DNA of 39,807 bases from Actinomycetes bacterium. Lineage in GTDB: Bacteria; Actinomycetota; Coriobacteriia; Anaerosomatales; Anaerosomataceae. Numbering within the stretch: position 1 is the first letter of the stretch; every line of letters starts with the position of its first letter. Positions 34,457-39,807 of the stretch are shown piece after piece. The translations under genes and the position numbers were made by a program. The notes below the pieces were generated by a model that was not told where the DNA came from, did no database searches, and was given only the letters and a program-made list of their open reading frames with translations. The DNA lies in assembly GCA_021372825.1 (NCBI GenBank), contig JAJFTR010000031.1:1-39807 (forward strand), in the 5' to 3' direction.

Positions 34457-35995
34457 CTATGCCGCACCCATCGCCTTCCGACACTCTAGCAGACTGCGCT
34501 CGCACGTCTTCGCGAGAAGATCCGCCTTGAATCCGCCCAGGAACTCCGTCCAAGCTCCTTCGGGGCTCTTGTACAGGGCCCGAAGAGCGTTCTCGTACTC
34601 ACGTGCAGCAGCGTCCCATTTGCGCTGAGCCTTGTAGATATTGGCGAGGTTCAGGTGCGCAAGAGCGAACTCCGAGTCGATGTAGATGGTCTTCTTGAGC
34701 TCGCTCACAGCGCGAACAGAGTCGCCTTGACGCTGGTAGATGATCCCCAGGATGTAGCGGGCAACGGGAAGAAGCGGATCGATCGCGAGCGCCCGGTGGC
34801 ACGCTTCGAGCGCCAGCTCGTAATCACCCGAGTCTGCGTGCACATATGCAGACAGGAGATGGGCTTCGGCGTTGTTCGGATCACGCTCGAGTAGCTTCCC
34901 TACGAGTTCCAGGACGCGCTCCGGATGGCCATGCTCCATGTTGTGCCGGGCGCTCTCAAGCAGGTCTTCCTCCGCCGGAGCCTGTGGCGTGCGCGGAGGA
35001 TCGGCAGAGCCACGTGACGGCCGCGAAGCGGGCGCGGCTTCGGCTCGCCGCTTCGTGGCCGCGGACCCCGCCGAGCCCTTAGGCCGTGAGTCCACGGCCA
35101 CGTCTTTGAGCGAGAACCCTGTCACCGGTCTTGTAGCGCTGTGCCGACGCTTCTTGGGTTTGCGATACAGGAACACCCCGCCCACTTCCAGCGGCTCGAA
35201 TGCGTCGCTGATCGAGGAGAGCGTCTCGGAGTGTCCGATGAACAGGTAACCACCCTCGTTCAGGCTGTTGTAGAAGTTCTCGACCACGCGTCTGGTCGAC
35301 TCCAGGCGGAAGTAGATCGTGACGTTCCTGCAAAAGATGACGTCCCAGTTCCCCATGAGTGACAGCGGATATGGTTCCTTGATCAGGTTGTGATAGCCGA
35401 AATCGACGAGTGATTTCACGTGAGGCGCCACCACATACTTGTCGCCTTTGACCTCGAAGTGCCGGGCGATCGTTTCGCGCGGCAGGTTGAGGACCGACCT
35501 GTGGGTGTACTCCCCCTTCTTGGCCATCGTCAGGGCCTTCGTGGACACGTCCGTGCCCAGCACCTGCACCTGCCAGCCCAACCCAGGGATCCCCGCATCG
35601 ATGGCGGTCATGGCGATCGAGTACGGCTCCTCACCGGTCGAGCAGCCGGCGGACCAAATGCGGATCGTGCGGTTGTGCGCTGGCTTTCCTGCCATGATCT
35701 CAGGAAGCACGCGCGTACGAAGAGCATCGAACTGTTGTGGGAATCGGAAGAAGCTGGTCTCGTTGATCGTGATGAGGTTCATCAACTCGTTGAACTCACG
35801 TTCATCATTCGCAAGTGCCTGATAGTACCCGTCAAAGTCAGGGTAGTTGAGCCGCGTTGCGCGGGTCACGAGCGAGATGCGCAGCGAATCGAGTTTACTG
35901 TCTTCGAGGTAGATCCCGGACGCTTGGTGGATGAAGTCACGGAAGCGGGCGAACTCCTCGGGTGTGAGGTCCTTCGCAAGGCCATCGCCGTTCAT
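34457..35995 (-). CDS. cheR: Chemoreceptor methyltransferase CheR with C-terminal TPR domain
   Basis: The protein has 512 residues. The N-terminal CheR domain is followed by the SAM-binding methyltransferase core (IRIWSAGCSTGEEPYSIAM, DVIFCRNVTIYF, HSETL; about 1-280). After a basic, alanine/proline-rich linker (about 282-340) come three to four TPR repeats (about 345-485, for example EAHLLSAYVHADSGDYELAL). CheR-TPR fusions such as FrzF are typical of surface-motility chemosensory systems. The start has only a weak ribosome site. It follows the DUF4388 gene by 13 bases. Confidence 0.93.
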   Translation of the reverse strand: MNGDGLAKDLTPEEFARFRDFIHQASGIYLEDSKLDSLRISLVTRATRLNYPDFDGYYQALANDEREFNELMNLITINETSFFRFPQQFDALRTRVLPEIMAGKPAHNRTIRIWSAGCSTGEEPYSIAMTAIDAGIPGLGWQVQVLGTDVSTKALTMAKKGEYTHRSVLNLPRETIARHFEVKGDKYVVAPHVKSLVDFGYHNLIKEPYPLSLMGNWDVIFCRNVTIYFRLESTRRVVENFYNSLNEGGYLFIGHSETLSSISDAFEPLEVGGVFLYRKPKKRRHSATRPVTGFSLKDVAVDSRPKGSAGSAATKRRAEAAPASRPSRGSADPPRTPQAPAEEDLLESARHNMEHGHPERVLELVGKLLERDPNNAEAHLLSAYVHADSGDYELALEACHRALAIDPLLPVARYILGIIYQRQGDSVRAVSELKKTIYIDSEFALAHLNLANIYKAQRKWDAAAREYENALRALYKSPEGAWTEFLGGFKADLLAKTCERSLLECRKAMGAA

Positions 35996-36008
35996 CGCGC
36001 GCTCGCAA

Positions 36009-36755
36009 TCACTCGGCCACGCTCTCGACGTCGACCCCGATGCGCTCGATCAGCCCAGCGGCGTACATCCCGTACAGGATCTTGGCTGTTTCAAAGTCGT
36101 TGTAGCCGGTCAGTTCCACGAGTTCACGGACTGAGCGTCCTCCGTGCAAGTAGCACAGGAGCATCCACTCACGCGGTTTCAGGTGGATCTCCATCGACTT
36201 GTCACCGGGAGCCGATGCCATCACGAACTCAGTGTCGAGCGACGGGATCTTCTGGCGGATGCGGCCCCACAGTTCGAGGCGCCGAGACGCCTCCATGATG
36301 ATGTTCTCCACCGACACCGAGATGCCGATGTCCTCTTCCTCGCATGCCTCATCGGCCTCGAAACGCAGCTGCCCTTCGTCCCAGCGGAAGAGGTCGAACA
36401 ACGTGTCGTGTATCTGCTCCTGGATGAAGCTTTCGAGAACCTTCGCGTCCAGGTAGCCTTCGTCAACCAGGATCTGCCCAAGCCGACGGTCGGCCTTCTC
36501 CTTCTTCTGGATCTTCTGAAGACCCAACGCCTGTCGCAGCTGCTTCTCCGATATGACACCCGCTTTCACGAGCCTGCGCCCGAGCGATTCCCGATGCCAA
36601 TTCGAGGAAGCGAAGAACACGCGTCCCTTCTTGAAGCAGACCTTGCCCTGAGCATCAGGGCGCTCGAGGTAGAGCGTACCGGTCTTGCGACCCGACGCCA
36701 ACAAGCGGAACATATCCGCAAGCGAGAAGTCCTTGAGGTTGCCCTCGAGGGCCAC
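36009..36755 (-). CDS. DUF4388 (PatA-like) protein
   Basis: A 248-residue protein starting at GTG (36755) with GGAGG 5 bases upstream. The N-terminus LEGNLKDFSLADMFRLLASG is the DUF4388 signature, ending near FKKGRVFFASSNW. A helical part follows with two MshEN-like stretches (LGRRLVKAGVISEKQL, RRLGQILVDEGYLDAKVL), then LFRWDEGQLRFE and a C-terminal winged-helix-like segment (LKPREWMLLCYLHGGRSVRE). DUF4388 proteins often sit in chemosensory or GTPase clusters and are thought to be regulatory. It is the first gene of the operon. The shared MshEN-like motif with the PilB-like protein suggests a common ligand or fold. Confidence 0.85.
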   Translation of the reverse strand: MALEGNLKDFSLADMFRLLASGRKTGTLYLERPDAQGKVCFKKGRVFFASSNWHRESLGRRLVKAGVISEKQLRQALGLQKIQKKEKADRRLGQILVDEGYLDAKVLESFIQEQIHDTLFDLFRWDEGQLRFEADEACEEEDIGISVSVENIIMEASRRLELWGRIRQKIPSLDTEFVMASAPGDKSMEIHLKPREWMLLCYLHGGRSVRELVELTGYNDFETAKILYGMYAAGLIERIGVDVESVAE

Positions 36756-36980
36756 GCCTTCCTCCCAACTGTTCCGTCTAAGCCTCGCCGGAGGGCCCGA
36801 CACGGGGCCGAAGAGATGTGCACGTGACAGTACCGTCACCGCATTGGTGCACAAGCGAATCCTAGCACGCAGACGCTGTCGACAGGTAGACGTACGCCGC
36901 CCGGCCCGCATCGGATCGCGCTCACGTGCGGGGTGCCGCTACCGTTCACCGACAGGTGGCGCCGACGCTTGTGAAACCAC
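36756..36980. other. Divergent regulatory region between chemosensory and ArsR-led operons (left part)
   Basis: No gene I can support. On the minus strand, 36824-36839 holds an inverted repeat GTGAC...GTCAC with a 6-base gap, about 70 bases before the DUF4388 start. TAGGAT near 36863 is a poor -10 candidate. I could not place a convincing promoter for the chemosensory operon. Confidence 0.4.
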
Positions 36981-37009
36981 TTGCATTGCTTCTTAAGCAG
37001 TCTTATGCT
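36981..37009 (+). promoter_or_regulatory. Possible promoter of the arsR-led operon
   Basis: Plus strand TTGCAT (36981-36986), 17 bases, then TATGCT (37004-37009), about 58 bases before arsR. A 5-bp inverted repeat, TGCTT/AAGCA, lies in the spacer (36987-36999). An alternative pair is TTGAGC (37013) with TATCCA (37037). Moderate matches only. Confidence 0.4.
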
Positions 37010-37025
37010 GGTTTGAGCAACATTC

Positions 37026-37041
37026 GGATATTCGCATATCC
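37026..37041. promoter_or_regulatory. Palindromic operator upstream of arsR
   Basis: GGATATTCGCATATCC is a perfect 6-4-6 inverted repeat, 26 bases before the ArsR-family gene. Its size and AT-rich arms fit an ArsR/SmtB-family operator, so the repressor probably controls its own operon. Confidence 0.65.
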
Positions 37042-37067
37042 ACACAGCCTTTGCCGGAAGGTGCGTG

Positions 37068-37409
37068 ATGGACGAGCGCTTCTACTGTCTGCACTCAGAG
37101 GTCTGCAAGACACTGGCGAATGCCAAGAGGCAGATGATCCTCGAGTCTCTCCGCTCAGGCGAACTGACCGTCTCGCAAATGGTCGAGCGCACGGGCGTCC
37201 CGCAAGCCACCCTCTCCCAGCACCTGGCGATCATGCGCTCCAAAGGCGTCGTCGTCGCACGGCGAAGTGGCAACAACGTCTACTACTCACTCACCAGCCC
37301 CAAGATCCTCCAGGCCTTCGACCTCATCACCGAGGTCATGCGGGAGGCCGAGCAGGTGCGGAGTACTGCTGGTGACGCCGAACAGCGTGACGAGGTCGAA
37401 CCGGCCTGA
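37068..37409 (+). CDS. ArsR/SmtB-family transcriptional repressor
   Basis: A 113-residue winged-helix protein. The ATG at 37068 has GGAAGG 6 bases upstream. KTLANAKRQMILESLRSGEL, then VSQMVERTGVPQATLSQHLAIM (recognition helix) and VVVARRSGNNVYYSL (wing), are typical. Two cysteines sit near the N-terminus (about 7 and 13), and the usual metal ligands (ELCVC) are missing, so it may sense a redox or sulfur signal rather than arsenic. It leads the DsrE2-TusA operon after a 40-base gap. Confidence 0.92.
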   Translation: MDERFYCLHSEVCKTLANAKRQMILESLRSGELTVSQMVERTGVPQATLSQHLAIMRSKGVVVARRSGNNVYYSLTSPKILQAFDLITEVMREAEQVRSTAGDAEQRDEVEPA

Positions 37410-37449
37410 GGGCCGTGTCCTGTCATGTCGTCCTAACGAGGAGGAAGCG

Positions 37450-37938
37450 ATGCCCGATGAAGTGAACGAACAGAAGAAGCTCGCGATGGTGGTCATGAGC
37501 GGAGACATGGACAGGCTTTTCGGGGCGTTCATCATCGCCACCGGAGCCGCCGCCATGGGCATGGAAGTGACGATGTTCTTCACGTTCTGGGGCTTGAGGG
37601 CTCTCAAGAAGAACGTGCGGACAGGGACTTCTTTCTTTGGCAAGATGCTAGGCCTGTTCTATGGAGGAGACATCTCCAAGAGCAACCCGAGCAAGTTCAG
37701 CTTCGGTGGTATGGGACGCTGGATGTTCCGGAAGATGATGGGCGCTCACAACGTCGCGAGCTTGCCTGAACTGCGCGACCTCGCGATCCAGCTCGGCGTG
37801 AACATGTACGGGTGCCAGATGTCGATGGATGTCATGGAGATCCCACGCGAATCGTTCGTCGAGGGGGTCAAGGAACCCGTCGGTGTCGGGTTCTTCCTCA
37901 TGAAAGCACAGGAAGCCGAAGTCCAGCTCTTCATCTAG
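37450..37938 (+). CDS. DsrE2-type sulfur-transfer protein (DsrE family)
   Basis: A 162-residue protein with a ribosome site GAGGAAG. It has the DsrE2 pattern: KKLAMVVMSGDMDRLFGAFIIATGAAAMGMEVTMFFTF (shown here only as the region of residues 9-46), then an RWMF segment, and the active-site cysteine Cys122 in YGCQMSMDVME. It has a hydrophobic N-terminal stretch. DsrE2 proteins pass persulfide sulfur to partners such as TusA, which is encoded next. It has no other cysteine, so a single persulfide carrier is likely. Confidence 0.9.
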   Translation: MPDEVNEQKKLAMVVMSGDMDRLFGAFIIATGAAAMGMEVTMFFTFWGLRALKKNVRTGTSFFGKMLGLFYGGDISKSNPSKFSFGGMGRWMFRKMMGAHNVASLPELRDLAIQLGVNMYGCQMSMDVMEIPRESFVEGVKEPVGVGFFLMKAQEAEVQLFI

Positions 37939-37975
37939 CCGCTACAGGCGTTCGATCATCATTGGTGACCAGCCG

Positions 37976-37993
37976 CGCCGCTTGCGCGCGGCG
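37976..37993 (+). other. Small hairpin in the dsrE2-tusA spacer
   Basis: A 6-bp stem CGCCGC/GCGGCG with a 6-base loop lies just before the tusA ribosome site. It may stabilise or process the message; no T-run follows, so it is not a terminator. Confidence 0.35.
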
Positions 37994-38012
37994 AGATGAA
38001 AAGGAGACCGCC

Positions 38013-38255
38013 ATGTCCGACGAGAACAAAGTAGACCTCGAACTCGATCTCAAGGGATTGCTCTGCCCGCTCCCCATGGTGAAGGTGAGCCAGAACATCG
38101 GAAACGTCCCTGTAGGCGGCGTCATCCGTGCAGTCGCCACAGACCCCGGTGCTATGGCCGACATCCCCGCGTGGGCGAAGTCGACCGGCAACGAAGTCAT
38201 CTCAGCCGAGAAGGAAGGCAGTGAATTCGTCTTCCTCGTCAAGCGGGTGAAGTAG
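38013..38255 (+). CDS. tusA: TusA family sulfurtransferase
   Basis: An 80-residue protein with AAAAGGAG before the ATG. Its active-site motif is LDLKGLLCPLPMVKV, with Cys18 followed by the CPxP signature. TusA carries sulfane sulfur as a persulfide. It lies 74 bases after the DsrE2-like gene and 4 bases before the membrane subunit gene, so sulfur relay to the Dsr/Hdr-like enzyme is the natural reading. Confidence 0.95.
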   Translation: MSDENKVDLELDLKGLLCPLPMVKVSQNIGNVPVGGVIRAVATDPGAMADIPAWAKSTGNEVISAEKEGSEFVFLVKRVK

Positions 38256-38259
38256 GAGC

Positions 38260-38985
38260 ATGGAGACCTACCTCTGGATCACTGCCGTCTGGGGCGTCTA
38301 CTTGGCTGCCCTCGTGTTCTTCGTGGGCATCGGCTGGCGGATCTACCAGTGGGCGACCACCCCGAAGTCACCCGTGCCGCTGGGTCTCTTCCCGAAGCCG
38401 GCCACCAAGGGTGGAAGGTTCGGGAAGATGTTCGCTGACACGTTCCTGGCCCCTCACTCAGCGCGCATCGAGCCGACGATGTGGGCCTTCGCGATGATGT
38501 TCCACGTGGCGGCGCTTGCGGCTTTCGTCGGACATCTCCGCATCCTCGGAGAGTACCCGCTTCTCCCGAGCCTTCTCGGCCCTGACGGGATGAACTCGTT
38601 CGCTGCGTGGGCTGGCTCGATCGCGGGATCACTCATGTTGATCGGCGTGGTGTATTGGATCTCTCGGCGCACCTTCGGGCCCTACAAGAACCTCTCGGTA
38701 CCCGAGGACTACTTACTGCTCGCACTGCTCCTCGGCGTCGTTATCATGGGCGACCACATGCGTTTCGTGTACGGCGGCACGATCCATGCCGAGACGTACC
38801 GCGCGTGGTTCTTGAGCCTGCTCGCGTTCAGACCTGCGTTTCCTGAGCACCTGCTGCAAGGTAATGTCGGCTGGTCGCTCGGTACGCACATGCTGTTCAC
38901 GGACCTCTTCTTGATGTACTTCCCGTTCAGCAAGCTCGTTCACGCGATCGGCTCGTTCTCGACCAACCTGGTGAGGAGTGAGTAG
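38260..38985 (+). CDS. NarI/DsrM-like cytochrome b membrane subunit
   Basis: A 241-residue integral membrane protein with about five helices. Helix one starts at the N-terminus (ITAVWGVYLAALVFFVGIGW). Candidate haem-ligand histidines lie at MFHVAALAAFVGHLR and SKLVHAIG, with a GDHMRF loop between. The family links quinol to DsrK/HdrD-type subunits. It is 4 bases after tusA and ends one base before the next start, typical of a two-subunit complex. Confidence 0.88.
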   Translation: METYLWITAVWGVYLAALVFFVGIGWRIYQWATTPKSPVPLGLFPKPATKGGRFGKMFADTFLAPHSARIEPTMWAFAMMFHVAALAAFVGHLRILGEYPLLPSLLGPDGMNSFAAWAGSIAGSLMLIGVVYWISRRTFGPYKNLSVPEDYLLLALLLGVVIMGDHMRFVYGGTIHAETYRAWFLSLLAFRPAFPEHLLQGNVGWSLGTHMLFTDLFLMYFPFSKLVHAIGSFSTNLVRSE

Positions 38986-38986
38986 C

Positions 38987-39807
38987 GTGGACGCGCAGAC
39001 GATCACCACCATCACCGGCGTCATCGACAAGAAGATGAACCGTCAGCTGAAGCAGTACATGGACGTGTGCGCGCGCTGCGCGATCTGCAAGGATGCCTGC
39101 CACCAGTACGTGGGAACGGGTGACTTCAAGTACCTGCCCGCACGGCGTGCGGAACTCATCCGGCAGATCTACAAGAAGTACTTCGACAAGGCGGGCCGGT
39201 TCGTCCCGGCGCTGTACGAGGCCAGAGACCCCGACGAGAACCTGCTTGATGAACTGTACGAGTCCGTCTACGCGTGCACGGGATGCCGCCGCTGCATGTA
39301 CTACTGCCCGTTCTCTATCGACACACAGTGGATCGTCTCGGTGGGCAAAGCGATCCTGATCGCAGCCGGCCGTGGCCAGGAGATGCTCAGCCAGCTTGCC
39401 GATGCAGCGATCTTCAAAGGCGAGAATCTCGAGATGTTCCGCGACGTACTCGTGAGCGGCTTCAAGGACATCCAAGCCGAGGTCCAGGAGATCACCGGCA
39501 ACCCGCGTGCCGAGATCCCTGTGGACAAGCAGGGCGCCGACATCTTGTACGTAGCGCTCGCTGGCGCACACTCGATCCGGCCGGCGGCCGTGATCTTCAA
39601 CGAGGCCAAGGCGAACTGGACGATCTCGATGTTCGAGGCCGCCAACTACGGCTTCTTCTTCGGAGACACCGAGAAGGCGAAACTCATCGCCAAGCGGTTC
39701 ATGGATGAGGCCAAGCGGTTGGGGGTGCGCGAGGTCGTCGTGCCCGAGTGCGGGCATGCATACCGAGTGGCGGACATCTTCTACGAAGCTTGGACCCAAG
39801 AGAAGCT
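38987..39807 (+). CDS. DsrK/HdrD-like iron-sulfur subunit (3' end outside window)
   Basis: At least 273 residues from a GTG start (GAGGAG upstream) running off the right edge. Two 4Fe-4S cluster motifs are visible: CARCAICKDAC (Cys28, 31, 34, 38) and CTGCRRCMYYCPF (Cys97, 100, 103, 107). VPECGHAYR near the edge is the start of the CCG-domain cysteine pattern of heterodisulfide reductase subunits. With the membrane subunit before it, it forms a DsrMK/HdrDE-like module. A disulfide or sulfur-carrier substrate is inferred from the neighbouring TusA. Confidence 0.9.
   Translation, partial: MDAQTITTITGVIDKKMNRQLKQYMDVCARCAICKDACHQYVGTGDFKYLPARRAELIRQIYKKYFDKAGRFVPALYEARDPDENLLDELYESVYACTGCRRCMYYCPFSIDTQWIVSVGKAILIAAGRGQEMLSQLADAAIFKGENLEMFRDVLVSGFKDIQAEVQEITGNPRAEIPVDKQGADILYVALAGAHSIRPAAVIFNEAKANWTISMFEAANYGFFFGDTEKAKLIAKRFMDEAKRLGVREVVVPECGHAYRVADIFYEAWTQEK

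Noticed and set aside
36824-36839. GTGAC-N6-GTCAC inverted repeat as operator of the chemosensory operon
   Set aside because: It is not placed on a recognisable promoter, and a 5-bp half site is weak evidence, so it was noted only within the gap entry.
38927-39799. 290-codon open frame opposite the DsrK-like gene
   Set aside because: Mirror of a gene with clear Fe-S motifs; no ribosome site.

Overview
The window is about 39.8 kb of high-GC bacterial DNA, densely packed and mostly encoded on the minus strand. It shows no rRNA, CRISPR array, transposase or phage gene. Several features fit a free-living, probably anaerobic Actinomycetota of the Coriobacteriia type: a T-box in front of pheST, a tig-clpP-clpX operon, multi-cluster ferredoxin-like membrane proteins, a DsrE2/TusA/DsrMK-like redox operon, and chemotaxis genes linked to a type IV pilus-type protein. 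That placement is inferred from gene content and should be taken as provisional.

Layout, 1-20 kb (minus strand unless stated): 5' end of argC (1-184); pheT and pheS behind a T-box leader with a readable UUC specifier; a His-type signal peptidase with its TasA/camelysin-like partner; infC-rpmI-rplT with a long structured leader and an apparent AUC start for infC; a seven-helix PAS/PAS histidine kinase; thrS; a membrane zinc-ribbon protein; valS-folC; a small cysteine-rich protein on the plus strand (15759-15983); and tig-clpP-clpX. Six tRNA genes (Pro, Gly, Arg, His, Lys, Leu; 20053 down to 19315) seem to form three transcription units, the last of which leads into tig.

Layout, 20-27 kb (minus): a NapH-NapG-like fused 4Fe-4S membrane protein behind a Tat/lipoprotein DUF362 protein, then a housekeeping operon murI - MBL-fold hydrolase - rph - rdgB that probably starts with a leaderless murI message.

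Layout, 26.3-36.8 kb (minus): a complete chemosensory operon in the order DUF4388 protein, CheR-TPR, stand-alone receiver, PilB/GspE-like protein, two CheW, a receptor with almost no outside domain, CheA with a C-terminal receiver, and CheB. The PilB/GspE-like protein is the most unusual gene in the window. It keeps the family fold signature and the zinc tetracysteine motif, but it has lost the Walker A lysine, the Walker B glutamate, the His box and the Asp/Arg boxes. It reads as a dedicated pseudo-ATPase built into a chemosensory pathway, and I infer that it links signalling to type IV pili or to c-di-GMP.

Layout, 37-39.8 kb (plus): an ArsR-family repressor with a clear palindromic operator, then DsrE2, TusA, a NarI/DsrM-like cytochrome b membrane subunit and a DsrK/HdrD-like iron-sulfur subunit that runs off the end. 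This looks like a sulfur-carrier module wired to a membrane heterodisulfide-reductase-like electron path.
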